Positions 37,177 to 46,937 of a DNA stretch of 64,000 nucleotides are shown here, one piece after another (the stretch's first letter is position 1; each line of letters begins with the position of its first letter). The notes beneath the pieces were generated by a model. That model was not told the origin of the DNA and did no database searches. It worked only from the letters and a program-made list of their open reading frames with translations. The stretch is taken from NCBI RefSeq assembly GCF_020723905.1, contig NZ_DYHZ01000008.1, positions 62,001 through 126,000 of the forward strand. Direction: 5' to 3'. The DNA comes from Anaerolinea thermophila (GTDB lineage Bacteria; Chloroflexota; Anaerolineae; Anaerolineales; Anaerolineaceae). Position numbers and translations under genes: made by a program.

Positions 37177-40100
37177 ATGATGATCTGTCCAAACTGCGGT
37201 TTCCAGTCTCCTCCGGGAATGCGCTTTTGCGGGATGTGCGGGAGCGAAATTGCCCGCGTGTGCCCCAAATGTGGCTTTTCCAATCCGCTGGACTTTCGGT
37301 TCTGCGGAATGTGCGGGTTTTCTCTTGCTCCCATTCAGGATCAGGCAGGACTGGAACCTGTTCGCCATACCCTGTTCGAATCTGTACAACAACCTGTTCG
37401 CCCTGCCCTTGAAGGAGAACGCCGGGTGGTCACGGTCATTGTCGCAGATGTGACCGGCTCTACCCGCTTGCTGGAAGAAATTGGCAATGAGGCGTGGGTC
37501 GAACTGATGAATAAATTGCTCCTTCAACTGGAAGGCGAGATTTATCGTTTTGGGGGAGAAGTGGATCAGTTCCGTGGCGATGGGCTGGTAGCCTTTTTCG
37601 GGGCTTCGTATGCCCGCGAAGACGATCCAGAACGGGCGGTGATGGCAGGACTGGAGATGCAGGCGGTGGTGAAGCGTTTTGCTGAATCCTATCCTGCTGA
37701 AGCGGCACGCTCTATTCGCCTGCGGGTGGGGATTAACACCGGTGAGGTCATCGTTGCCAGCATTGGCGAGAGCGGCCAGCACCGCGAAGATACTGCCATG
37801 GGAATTGCCATTGCCGTTGCCGCCCGCCTGGAAAATCTGGCTGAGCCGGGTACCGTACTGGTGAGCGAATCCACGTATCATCAGGCAGAAGAGCGCTTTG
37901 TCTGGACACCGCTTGGAGAAGTACAGGTTAAGGGAATCAGCCAGCCGCTCCGGGTATATCGCCCGGAAGCCCCCCGTGGAACAGAGGAATTTCTCTCCGA
38001 TGTAGAAGTGTTTGGCACCACTGCTCCGCTGGTTGGTAGAGAAACAGAGTTTTCTCGTTTACATGCCTGCCTGGATCGACTGCGCGCGGGACAGGGGGGG
38101 ACGATTTTGCTCACCGGAGAGGTGGGAATCGGCAAACATGCGCTGGTGAATGAGTTGCGTCAACTCACCATGCGGGAACAGGCGCTCCTTGACGAAGCCG
38201 GATCCGGACAACCTTATATCCTCTGGCTTTCCAGCCGCACTCATATTTACGATCGTGACTGGCCCTACTCGTTGTGGATTGTATTGTTGCGCAACTGGCT
38301 GTCTAAATCCGGAACAGGTGAGGGCGAAGACACGCTTCAGATTCTCCGCCGCGAATGCCAGCGTTTGTGGGGAGAGGAATTTTTAAGTTATTACCCGTAT
38401 CTGGCAAGGATTCTTTCTCTTCCATTAGAAGAGGAATTTCAGCATTTTGTTCAGTATCTGGATGCAGAAGCCTTGCGGTTTCAGTTCACTCATTCGATCC
38501 GGGGGTGGCTTGAAGCGCTCTCCCGGCAGCAACCGCTTGTGGTTTGCCTTACCGACCTTGAATGGGCAGATTTTGGTTCGGTGGATATTCTGGAAGCCTG
38601 TCTTTCCCTGTCTGCCCGTGAGTCTCTTTTATGGATGCTGGTATTCCGCCCCTGTATGGAGCAATCGCCCATTTGCCACCTGATTGAGAATCTTGAGGAA
38701 CTTGACCCTGGCCCGGTGGAAAAGGTGGAACTGGGCCCGCTTACCCCGGAAGATGTGGCTCGTCTGATCGAAGCCTTGATTGGAAAAGATGTCTTGCCTG
38801 TTCGTCTGGTTGATCAAATTGTGCGCAACTCAGAAGGTATCCCCAGTTATGTCATTGAAATGCTGCGCTCACTCATCGAACGCCGTATTCTCGTCCGTGA
38901 TGGAGCAACCGGAGAGTGGCGATTAAATCAAACGGTGCAGACACTTGATTTCACCGAGAGTATGCAGCGTCTGATTCAGGCGCGCATTGACCGCCTGGAC
39001 GATGTGGAGCGCGATTTGCTTCAAAAAGCCGCAGTCATCGGGTATGTCTTTTGGGTAAACCTCCTGCGAGGATTGGTAGAGGAAACCATCCCCGTGCGCC
39101 AGCATTTGCGCGTATTGCAGGATGCGCAGTTGATTGAGCAACGCGGATGGGAAAAAGATTTAGGCACAGAATTCGCTTTCAAAACCGAACTGATTCATGA
39201 AACTGTCTATGAAAGCCTTCTCTCCAGCCAGAGGGAAGCCCTGCACATTCAGGTAGCCCAGTTGCTGGAAGAGATAGTAGACCTTGAAATACGTACCCAG
39301 TTCCATGCGTTAATCGCCTATCACTACCGCCAGGGGGGAGCCAAACGTCAGGAACTCTTCTATACCCTTTGGGCGGCGCAAAAAGCGGAAGAACTTTCGG
39401 CTCCCGAAGAGGCTGTGGAACTATACTCCCGGGTGCTGGAATTGTTGAATCAGATTGAGCATGAAACCACGGATGCAGGGCAAATTCGCAGTATTTTCAA
39501 TCAGCGCTTTGAGGCGTACAGTGGCAGAATTAAACTCTATTATCGTTTGAACGAACCGGAGAAAGCCGCTCAGGATGCGCATGCTTTGCTCGCGCTGGCG
39601 CAGCAAATGGCAGATCAACCTGCCTGGAAGGTGGATGCCCTCTTCCTTCAACCAGAGGTTGTCCTTGCAGATACCCGTGAAATGGTCAATGCTGGGCTGG
39701 ATATGGTAGGGCAGGCTCTGGAGATTGCCCGGAGCATTGGAGATGTAAACCGCGAACTCAAAGCCCTGATGGAGCGCACCCGGTTGTTGTTGAGAATCGG
39801 TGACTTACAAGCCTTTGAGAGCGCCCGGCGCGGTTTGGAACTGGCGCGGACTCTGGGCGATGTGGAAACTGAAGTTTCATTGTTGATTGATATTTCCAAT
39901 GCGTATGGCATGGAAAATGTCGTTGAATCGCGCCGATATCTCCAGCAGGCAATGGCGCTGAAGGATCGGGTTCAGAATCGGAAAATTCTTTCGCGCCTGT
40001 ACAGCGCTCTGTGTGGAGAACTGGAACGTCAGGGGGATTATGTGCGCATGCTGGAAGAATATGTCCAGAAGCGCCTTGAAATTGCCCGAGAGATTGGCGA

Positions 40101-40860
40101 TCGCCTTGAAGAGGGTATGGTTTTGATGTTCTATGGACAGGTGCAGGGATTATATCTGGGCGATCTGGAACCGGCTTTGAAAAAATCCGAAGAAGCCTAT
40201 ATTCGCGCGGAAAAATACAGCCAGAAACTTTATCCATTGCTTCGCCTGGCTCAATTACATGCTCAGTTGGGCAATCTAACCCGGGCGCGCCATTACTTGA
40301 AGAAAGCCGAGCCGCTGAGTCAGAGCGCTCTTTACCTGTTGGGACGGGCAGGATACCTGCTGGTGTTCATTCATCTTCTGGAAGTCAGCGGGAAACAGGA
40401 AGATTTTGAGAAGGTGCTTGAACTGGTTGAGGAAATTCGTGGGCTGTACGGGAAGGGATTTCTTTCCCGTCAGTACTGGATGGCGGCTTGCTGTAAAGCG
40501 GCGTATGCCTGTCTACGTCTGGCTGAGATGACTCGCAAACCCAAACAAAAAGCGCAAACTTACCGTACAAGGGCGCTGGAGTTTGCGCAGGAAGCATATC
40601 AGATTTATCAGGAATATGGATTTGTCCAGATTATTGAAGTGTATTCGGAAGAAATTCTGTTTCGGTACGCCCAGGCATTGATGGCTAATGGGCGTATGGA
40701 AGAAGGACAACAAATGCTCGTCCAATCCCTCCAGGAGTTGCGCCGGAAATGGGAACTCATCCCGGAAGATAGCTTGTATCGGCGCACCTTCTTGAAAAAC
40801 CTGAGAATCCATCGGGAAATGATTGCCATGGCTCCTGAGTGGTTTCCGGAGGAGGTATGA
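37177..40860 (+). CDS. Zinc-ribbon, class III cyclase-like, ATPase and TPR regulatory protein
   Basis: 1227 residues. Two zinc ribbons open the protein (Cys4/7/18/21 and Cys29/32/43/46). A class III adenylate/guanylate cyclase-like domain spans ~82-265, an AAA/STAND-type ATPase ~285-650 and TPR-like helices ~690-1200. The cyclase domain keeps both metal Asp (91 and 135) and Arg217. However, the base-selecting Lys is Gln131 and the transition-state Asn is Ala213, so catalysis is doubtful. The ATPase P-loop reads GEVGIGKH (314-321), with His instead of Ser/Thr. Such proteins are abundant in Chloroflexota and usually annotated as cyclases; a signalling scaffold role is equally plausible. Tandem ATG codons at 37177/37180. 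Confidence 0.85.
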   Translation: MMICPNCGFQSPPGMRFCGMCGSEIARVCPKCGFSNPLDFRFCGMCGFSLAPIQDQAGLEPVRHTLFESVQQPVRPALEGERRVVTVIVADVTGSTRLLEEIGNEAWVELMNKLLLQLEGEIYRFGGEVDQFRGDGLVAFFGASYAREDDPERAVMAGLEMQAVVKRFAESYPAEAARSIRLRVGINTGEVIVASIGESGQHREDTAMGIAIAVAARLENLAEPGTVLVSESTYHQAEERFVWTPLGEVQVKGISQPLRVYRPEAPRGTEEFLSDVEVFGTTAPLVGRETEFSRLHACLDRLRAGQGGTILLTGEVGIGKHALVNELRQLTMREQALLDEAGSGQPYILWLSSRTHIYDRDWPYSLWIVLLRNWLSKSGTGEGEDTLQILRRECQRLWGEEFLSYYPYLARILSLPLEEEFQHFVQYLDAEALRFQFTHSIRGWLEALSRQQPLVVCLTDLEWADFGSVDILEACLSLSARESLLWMLVFRPCMEQSPICHLIENLEELDPGPVEKVELGPLTPEDVARLIEALIGKDVLPVRLVDQIVRNSEGIPSYVIEMLRSLIERRILVRDGATGEWRLNQTVQTLDFTESMQRLIQARIDRLDDVERDLLQKAAVIGYVFWVNLLRGLVEETIPVRQHLRVLQDAQLIEQRGWEKDLGTEFAFKTELIHETVYESLLSSQREALHIQVAQLLEEIVDLEIRTQFHALIAYHYRQGGAKRQELFYTLWAAQKAEELSAPEEAVELYSRVLELLNQIEHETTDAGQIRSIFNQRFEAYSGRIKLYYRLNEPEKAAQDAHALLALAQQMADQPAWKVDALFLQPEVVLADTREMVNAGLDMVGQALEIARSIGDVNRELKALMERTRLLLRIGDLQAFESARRGLELARTLGDVETEVSLLIDISNAYGMENVVESRRYLQQAMALKDRVQNRKILSRLYSALCGELERQGDYVRMLEEYVQKRLEIAREIGDRLEEGMVLMFYGQVQGLYLGDLEPALKKSEEAYIRAEKYSQKLYPLLRLAQLHAQLGNLTRARHYLKKAEPLSQSALYLLGRAGYLLVFIHLLEVSGKQEDFEKVLELVEEIRGLYGKGFLSRQYWMAACCKAAYACLRLAEMTRKPKQKAQTYRTRALEFAQEAYQIYQEYGFVQIIEVYSEEILFRYAQALMANGRMEEGQQMLVQSLQELRRKWELIPEDSLYRRTFLKNLRIHREMIAMAPEWFPEEV

Positions 40861-42377
40861 ATCTTCAGCGATGGGAAACCTTTTTGCAAGCCTTCCATCC
40901 GTTGAAAGAGGTATATTTCAAGGTGGATGGTTTTTTTCGTAAAGCCTTTGTGCCTCTTGCCTCTCGTTTGATGATGGGGATGATGGTTTTCGGGGCGCTG
41001 GTGACGCTTTTGATCCAGGTGCTGGCAATCCAGCATCGCTACCCGCTGGATTATGGTGAAGCCCCTCTGGTAGATCAAGCCATGCGCCTCTCCAGGGGTA
41101 TCCCCATCTACCGCAACAACCTGGATACGCCGCCCTTCACCATTTCAAATTATCCACCACTGTATATCCTCTCTCTGGTACCGTGGGTAAGCCTGTTTGG
41201 TCCCAATTTCTGGGCGGGGCGTTTGATTTCTACTCTGTGCGCATGGTGGACGGCATGGATGATTTACCGCCTGGTGTTTCGCTTGAGTGGAGATCGCGCG
41301 GCGGCCCTGGCAGGTGGGCTGTTGTTCATTGCGAACCCGTTCGTCAGCCACTGGTCTGCCCTGTTACGGATTGATTTACTGGCACTGGCATTCTGTGTGA
41401 GCGGGCTGGAATTGCTAACCCGGAAGCCGTTATCTCCGCGTGCCTTCTGGGGTGGGGCGTTATGTCTGATTGCGGCAATCTTTACCCGTCAGTCTTACGC
41501 ATTGGCGGCTCCGTTTGCGGCGTTTGTCTGGTTTCTGTTTGAAGATAAAGGCAAAGCCTTTCGTCTGGCTCTGGTTGTTGGCGGAATTTCCCTTGCTCTG
41601 GCAGGATTGTTAAATATCATGACACAGGGCGGCTTTTTCTTCAACATCGTTACCGCCAATGTTAATGATTTTGGTCTGGATCGGTTGCGCTGGAATTTTC
41701 AACATCTCTGGATGGTATTGAAGTACTTGCTGGTTCTGGCTGGATTTTCTCTGCTCCAGCATCCGCTGCATTCCTCTTCGTGGCGCCTTACAGCGCCTTT
41801 TCTGGTTGGAGCCTTTCTATCTTCTCTCACAATTGGAAAGATTGGCTCGAATGTAAATTACTTTCTGGAGTTATGTGCCGCTCTGGCGCTATGTGGAGGG
41901 GTGATGCTGGCAAAACTCAGGCAACAGCCGCGTCTGGCATGGTTACAGGTTGTACTTCTTTTGGTTTTGACGGTACAGGGAAGTGATATGATGCGTGCTT
42001 CCTTTAACGAATTTGGTGCTGATCTTGGGGGAAGGATGAAACGCATCAACGAACTGCGCCGGCTAGAGGCGCTGGTTTCGGCGGTAGACGGTCCCGTACT
42101 TGCTGATGAGTATATGGGCATGATCACACTGAACGGGCGTTACCTTTACCTTCAGCCCTTTGAAATGACTCAACTGGCGAATGCTGGCATCTGGGATGAA
42201 ACCCCTCTGGCAGAAAGCATTCGCAATAAAGAGTTTGATTTGATACTGATTCACTACTTCCCTTTTTTTGATGTCTATAAAGAGCGCTGGACGCCGGTCA
42301 TGCTGGCAATGATTGAGCGGAATTATAAAGAGTTTGAAACTCTTGCCGATACAAAAGTGTACATTCCCATCAGGTAA
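40857..42377 (+). CDS. GT-C/GT39-like membrane glycosyltransferase
   Basis: 506 residues from the ATG at 40857, which overlaps the previous stop as ATGA behind a GGAGGAGG site. About ten membrane helices follow a short cytoplasmic N-terminus. The first extracytoplasmic loop has the acidic motif DYGEAPLVDQA expected of lipid-phosphate-sugar-dependent (PMT/GT39, ArnT-like) enzymes. It probably transfers a sugar from a polyprenyl carrier to a surface acceptor; donor and acceptor are unknown. Confidence 0.75.
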   Translation: MNLQRWETFLQAFHPLKEVYFKVDGFFRKAFVPLASRLMMGMMVFGALVTLLIQVLAIQHRYPLDYGEAPLVDQAMRLSRGIPIYRNNLDTPPFTISNYPPLYILSLVPWVSLFGPNFWAGRLISTLCAWWTAWMIYRLVFRLSGDRAAALAGGLLFIANPFVSHWSALLRIDLLALAFCVSGLELLTRKPLSPRAFWGGALCLIAAIFTRQSYALAAPFAAFVWFLFEDKGKAFRLALVVGGISLALAGLLNIMTQGGFFFNIVTANVNDFGLDRLRWNFQHLWMVLKYLLVLAGFSLLQHPLHSSSWRLTAPFLVGAFLSSLTIGKIGSNVNYFLELCAALALCGGVMLAKLRQQPRLAWLQVVLLLVLTVQGSDMMRASFNEFGADLGGRMKRINELRRLEALVSAVDGPVLADEYMGMITLNGRYLYLQPFEMTQLANAGIWDETPLAESIRNKEFDLILIHYFPFFDVYKERWTPVMLAMIERNYKEFETLADTKVYIPIR

Positions 42378-42437
42378 AGGATACGATCATTTCGCATTTG
42401 ATTATGTTAATTAAGTTTTCAAAAAAAATCTTTGCGT

Positions 42438-42443
42438 TATAAT
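42438..42443 (+). promoter_or_regulatory. -10 box of the ROK regulator gene
   Basis: TATAAT about 28 bases before the GTG start, in an AT-rich stretch. Predicted leader about 20 nt, with a GGAG site. The -35 hexamer is poor. Confidence 0.55.
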
Positions 42444-42471
42444 TTATACATGTCCCTCTGGAGATGTGCGT

Positions 42472-43695
42472 GTGAGTACAACATTCTGGTCCGTCCCCAC
42501 CCAAAACCTGAAAAACTTGAATAAGCATGCCATCATTGACCTGATTCGCTTCAGTTCAGGCGGCATTTCGCGGGTAGAACTGGCGCGCCGGATGGGCTTG
42601 ACCCGTGCAGCGGTCAGTGCCATCATCAACGATTTGCTGGATGTCGGGCTGGTTCGAGAGTCGGAAGGTACCTACCCCAGCGGCAGAAAGCCCATTGTTC
42701 TGGAAATCAACCCCATGCTGGGACATGTGGTAGGCGTGGATATGGGGGCCTCGCACGTCATGCTGATTCTGGCTGACTTTTCCGGCCGACAGATTCACGA
42801 AATGGAAGCCCCTCTGGATATCAACGAAGGACCGGTAGTCTGTCTGGATAAGGTGGCGCGTCTTGTTGACCGGTTGCTTGCCGAAGCCCATATGACGATC
42901 AAAGATATTTCTGCTTTTGGGGTGGGCGTACCTGGTCCCATAGTGGCAAAAGAAGGAATGGTCAGCGGTCCTCCCATCATGCCTGGCTGGGATCGGTATC
43001 CTATTCGGGATCATCTTCAGGAATTATGGGGCAAACCGGTTTCTCTCAATAACGATGCCGAATTAGGCGCTGTGGGGGAATGGGCATACGGTGCGGGACG
43101 CGGGGAGCGCTACCTGTGCTATATCAAAGTGGGTACAGGTATTGGTGCCGGTTTGTTGCTGGATGGACAAATCTACCGCGGGGCAACCGGATGTGCCGGT
43201 GAAATTGGACATATTACCATTGATGAGAATGGACCCATTTGTACCTGCGGGAATCGAGGTTGTCTGGAAGCAATAGCCGGAGGAAATGCCATCATTCGCA
43301 AGGTGAAGGAATCGGTACGACTGGGACAGCGTACCATCCTTGCCGATCTGGTCCATCAGGATAAGTTGGGGGTAGGTGATGTGATGAACGCTGCCCGTCA
43401 TGGCGATCATCTTGCCCAGCGCATCACCGCTGAAGCCGGTATGCACCTGGGGACAGCCATTGCCAATGTGATTAACCTGTTTAACCCCAGCATGGTCATT
43501 GTGGGGGGCAGTGTCGGGCAGATTGGTGATTTGCTCCTGGAGCCAGTGCGTTTGACGGTTCAACGGCGCAGTCTTTCAGTGGCGTCTAAAAATGTCCGAA
43601 TTACAGCCGCTTTACTTGGACCTCACTCGTGCGCCATTGGAGCAGTTGTTCAAGCCCTCTCGATTGTTCTTCATCAGATTGCTGATAAATCATAA
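42472..43695 (+). CDS. ROK-family transcriptional regulator
   Basis: 407 residues. GTG at 42472 is chosen because GGAG lies 8 bases before it; a GTG two codons earlier is too close. A winged helix-turn-helix occupies ~15-70 (GISRVELARRMGLTRAAVSAI), followed by a ROK sugar-kinase-like domain. The ATP-site glycines (GVDMGASHV), an Asp in NNDAELG and the zinc site CTCGNRGCLE are all present. Members repress sugar genes and are released by sugars (NagC/XylR type). GH57 starts 9 bases downstream, so they are co-transcribed and GH57 is the obvious target. Confidence 0.92.
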   Translation: MSTTFWSVPTQNLKNLNKHAIIDLIRFSSGGISRVELARRMGLTRAAVSAIINDLLDVGLVRESEGTYPSGRKPIVLEINPMLGHVVGVDMGASHVMLILADFSGRQIHEMEAPLDINEGPVVCLDKVARLVDRLLAEAHMTIKDISAFGVGVPGPIVAKEGMVSGPPIMPGWDRYPIRDHLQELWGKPVSLNNDAELGAVGEWAYGAGRGERYLCYIKVGTGIGAGLLLDGQIYRGATGCAGEIGHITIDENGPICTCGNRGCLEAIAGGNAIIRKVKESVRLGQRTILADLVHQDKLGVGDVMNAARHGDHLAQRITAEAGMHLGTAIANVINLFNPSMVIVGGSVGQIGDLLLEPVRLTVQRRSLSVASKNVRITAALLGPHSCAIGAVVQALSIVLHQIADKS

Positions 43696-43704
43696 GGAGA
43701 GAAA

Positions 43705-46700
43705 ATGAAATTGCTGGCTCGCTTCCTTTCTATTTTTATCATTTTCAGTTTTATCCTTACCGCCTGCCAGGCGACTCCAACCCCCGCGCCAACGGCAACC
43801 GAAGCGCCTGTGCCAACGCCTGTGGAAACTGTTTCTCAGCCAACACCACAAGAACCAGAAGAAGAGCCTCTCTATCTGGCAATCATCTGGCATCAACACC
43901 AGCCTTTGTACTATAAAGACGAAGAAGGTATTTACACCCGTCCCTGGGTGCGAGTGCATGCCACCAAAGATTATTACGATATGGCGGCAATGCTCAAGGA
44001 CTATCCCTCGGTCAAGGTCACGTTTAACCTGACCCCGGTTTTGATTCGCCAGTTGAATGATTTTGTGCAAAATGGCGCTAAAGACCGTTACTGGGTACTG
44101 GCTGAAAAACCAGCCGCAGAACTGACAACCGCAGAAAAAGACTTTATCCTGCGTCGCTTTTTCGATGCGAACTGGGATCGTATCATCAAGGTATATCCCG
44201 GTTACAAAGCCTTGCTGGACAAGCGGGCTGGCACCGATGATGCCGCCATCGCCAGAGCCCTGGAGATATTTACCGAGCAGGATTTTCGTGATTTGCAAAT
44301 CTGGTTTAACCTTGCCTGGATAGACCCGGATGAACTGGCAAAAGAACCCCTGAAGACGCTGGTGGAGAAAGATCATAACTTTACCGAAGAAGATAAGCAG
44401 GTGCTCTTTTCCGAGATTAAGCGCATCATGGCACAGGTGTTGCCGGTTCACAGGGAACTGCAGGATGCCGGTCAAATTGAGGTGATTACCACCCCTTATG
44501 CGCATCCTATTCTGCCCTTAATTTACGATACCAACCTTGCGCTGGCAGGGAATTCCTCGGCAGAATTGCCCGAAGGACGGTTCTTCTATCCACAGGATGT
44601 TCAGGCACATTTGGAGAAGGCGGTTGAAATTTATACCCAGACCTTTGGCAAACCACCACGCGGGATGTGGCCCGGAGAAGGCGCAGTGGCTCAGGAAATC
44701 GTTCCCTTTGTTGCCAATGCCGGTTTCCAGTGGATGGCAACGGGTGAGTATGTACTGGCAAAGTCACTGGACATGGAATCCTTTACCCGCGATGCGACCG
44801 AGACAGTTCAGCAAGCCGATGTCCTTTATCGTCCCTATATTGTGCAGGGAAAAACCGGTGGTCCGGTTGAGGGCGGTCCGGTGGCAATCATTTTCCGTGA
44901 TCTGGTGATCTCCGATAAGATTGGCTTCACCTATTCAGGTATGGATGGTGAAGCCGCAGCAAAAGACTTCATGAACCGGTTGGAGAACATCCGCGCTCGA
45001 CTGCAGAAAGAAGGGGCAAAAGGTCCACACCTCGTGAGTGTGATTCTGGATGGCGAAAACGCCTGGGAATACTATGATCGCGATGGAAAAGCCTTCCTGA
45101 ATGCGCTCTATCGCAATCTGTCTGAAAGCAAAACCATCCAGACCATTACACCTTCAGAATTTTTAGAAAAATATCCCGAGCAAAAGAAACTGGACAGGTT
45201 GTTTCCCTCAGCCTGGTTCAGCCCCAACTTTGACACCTGGATTGGAGAACCCGAAGAGCGTGAGGCTTGGAATTATCTGCTCCGTACCCGCCAGGCGTTG
45301 GATGGCGCCATTCGCAGTGGCAAATTAACCGATGAGCAACTGGCTACTGCAAAGGACTTCATGTACCTTGCTGAAGGCTCTGACTGGTTCTGGTGGTACG
45401 GCGCTGACCAGAATTCTGGAAATGACGATTACTTTGATGTGGGCTATCGTGCGCTTCTTGCGGAAGTGTATAAAGCCATTGGCAAGGAAATTCCAGAGTT
45501 TGTACAGGTTCCAATTATTCAGCCCAACCCTGTCCCTGCCGCCACACCGCTGGTAGGGCTCTCCAGCCCCACGGTAGATGGCAGAGAAACTTCAGATGAA
45601 TGGGCAAAAGCAGCACTTTTCCCTGCAGAAGGACAATCTCCCGTGCAGGGGTTTGCACTGGCATTGGATAAACAAAATCTGTATGTCAAAGTGAATCTGG
45701 TGCCCTCGGCGCAACCGGTCGAGCGTATTGGGGTGTATCTCTCCTCTCCTCGTCTGAAAGGGTCGTATGCTTTCACCCGTGTATCTGGAGATGAAGAAAA
45801 GGTGCTTTTGCCTGTGCTGGCAAACCGCCTGATGGAGTGGGAAGGCGGAAAGGCGCTCAAATCCTACAAAGCCGGCACCAACCGCTGGGATTACGAAGAA
45901 GAAACGGGAACCGCCGCGAGTGGGCAGGTGGTGGAATTTTCCATCCCTCTGTCTAAGTTAGGGGAGTTGGAAGCAGGAGATGAACTTCGCGTAGCCGTGG
46001 TGGCAATGCCTGCCGGTCAACGTTTACCGCAGAGTGGCCCTGCACAACTTATCCTCCCGGAGATTTCATCCGCAGAGGTATTGTTTGAGGTATCAGACCC
46101 GGAGAAGGACGATCACGGGCCCGGTACGTACACCTATCCTACCAATGGCGTGTTTTTGCCTCAGGTATTTGACTTGAAATCCTTCAGCGTCTCGGCGGAT
46201 GAGAAGAATGTCATCTTTAAGTTCGCTTTCTACGGGGCAATTCCCAATCCGTGGGGTTCGGGGTTGAATCTCTCTCTGCAAACGCTGGATGTTTACATTG
46301 ATAAAGACCCCGGCAAGGGTACCGGTGCGCGCTTAATGCTCCCGGGACGCAATGCTGCCCTAGCAAGCGGGAATGGCTGGGAGTATGTGGTATGGGCAGA
46401 GGGCTGGACGCCCGGCATCTTTGCTCCTGATCCGCAAACACTGGAACCAAAGCCGGTACCCGATTCGAGTTACAAGATCATCGTGGACCCGGTAGCCCAG
46501 ACCGTGACCCTGCGAGTTCCACGCCAGATTTTTGGTGAGGGCGACCCGGCAACCTGGGGTTATGTTGCGGCAGTTCTCAGCCAGGAAGGTTATCCCAGCA
46601 CAGGGGTGTGGCGCGTGCGAGATGTGCAGTCCAGTTCTGCGGAGTGGCGCTTTGGAGGCGCTCCGGATGATACCAATCACACACGCATTATTGACTTGAT

Positions 46701-46824
46701 CTGGCCTCCCGATGTCTCGCCCACTCAGGAAGAGATGCTTTCTCAGTATCCTCCCAGTAAAGCGCGCATAGATGAACTCACGGCGGACGATTTCCCGCAG
46801 GTGCAATTGCTGATGAAGCGCTGA
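43705..46824 (+). CDS. Extracellular GH57 glycosidase lipoprotein
   Basis: 1039 residues. A signal peptide ends in lipobox LTAC, followed by a Pro/Thr linker, so the enzyme is lipid-anchored outside the cell. A GH57 barrel follows (IIWHQHQPLYY start), with the conserved MWPGEGAV region carrying the nucleophile Glu and DGENAWEYY carrying the acid Asp. The C-terminal ~250 residues resemble the glucodextranase C-terminal beta domain (FEVSDPEKDDHGPG). GH57 enzymes act on alpha-linked glucans or galactosides; the exact substrate is not clear. Controlled by the ROK gene just upstream; AAGGAG at the start. Confidence 0.9.
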   Translation: MKLLARFLSIFIIFSFILTACQATPTPAPTATEAPVPTPVETVSQPTPQEPEEEPLYLAIIWHQHQPLYYKDEEGIYTRPWVRVHATKDYYDMAAMLKDYPSVKVTFNLTPVLIRQLNDFVQNGAKDRYWVLAEKPAAELTTAEKDFILRRFFDANWDRIIKVYPGYKALLDKRAGTDDAAIARALEIFTEQDFRDLQIWFNLAWIDPDELAKEPLKTLVEKDHNFTEEDKQVLFSEIKRIMAQVLPVHRELQDAGQIEVITTPYAHPILPLIYDTNLALAGNSSAELPEGRFFYPQDVQAHLEKAVEIYTQTFGKPPRGMWPGEGAVAQEIVPFVANAGFQWMATGEYVLAKSLDMESFTRDATETVQQADVLYRPYIVQGKTGGPVEGGPVAIIFRDLVISDKIGFTYSGMDGEAAAKDFMNRLENIRARLQKEGAKGPHLVSVILDGENAWEYYDRDGKAFLNALYRNLSESKTIQTITPSEFLEKYPEQKKLDRLFPSAWFSPNFDTWIGEPEEREAWNYLLRTRQALDGAIRSGKLTDEQLATAKDFMYLAEGSDWFWWYGADQNSGNDDYFDVGYRALLAEVYKAIGKEIPEFVQVPIIQPNPVPAATPLVGLSSPTVDGRETSDEWAKAALFPAEGQSPVQGFALALDKQNLYVKVNLVPSAQPVERIGVYLSSPRLKGSYAFTRVSGDEEKVLLPVLANRLMEWEGGKALKSYKAGTNRWDYEEETGTAASGQVVEFSIPLSKLGELEAGDELRVAVVAMPAGQRLPQSGPAQLILPEISSAEVLFEVSDPEKDDHGPGTYTYPTNGVFLPQVFDLKSFSVSADEKNVIFKFAFYGAIPNPWGSGLNLSLQTLDVYIDKDPGKGTGARLMLPGRNAALASGNGWEYVVWAEGWTPGIFAPDPQTLEPKPVPDSSYKIIVDPVAQTVTLRVPRQIFGEGDPATWGYVAAVLSQEGYPSTGVWRVRDVQSSSAEWRFGGAPDDTNHTRIIDLIWPPDVSPTQEEMLSQYPPSKARIDELTADDFPQVQLLMKR

Positions 46825-46841
46825 CCTTTCGAGGGCAGTAA

Positions 46842-46882
46842 AACAGCCCGATGGGGTTAGCCTCCGTCGGGCTGTTGTCTTT
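46842..46882 (+). terminator. Terminator after the GH57 gene
   Basis: Perfect 10-bp stem (46842-46851 with 46867-46876) extended inward by GGGG/CCTC pairing, followed by TGTCTTTC, a modest T-rich tail. Confidence 0.75.
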
Positions 46883-46892
46883 CAGTGCGGAG

Positions 46893-46898
46893 TATAAT
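46893..46898 (+). promoter_or_regulatory. -10 box of the TGS-uridine kinase gene
   Basis: TATAAT 39 bases before the ATG at 46938, just after the GH57 terminator. The expected -35 position has no good match. Confidence 0.5.
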
Positions 46899-46937
46899 AA
46901 GTGTCCATTTCAATGTCTTAAAGAGGGGAGTTGTGTT

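Noticed and set aside
46851-46937. Extension of the uridine kinase fusion upstream
   Set aside because: It would run through the GH57 terminator and the -10 box; the ATG at 46938 has a good ribosome site and begins the TGS domain.
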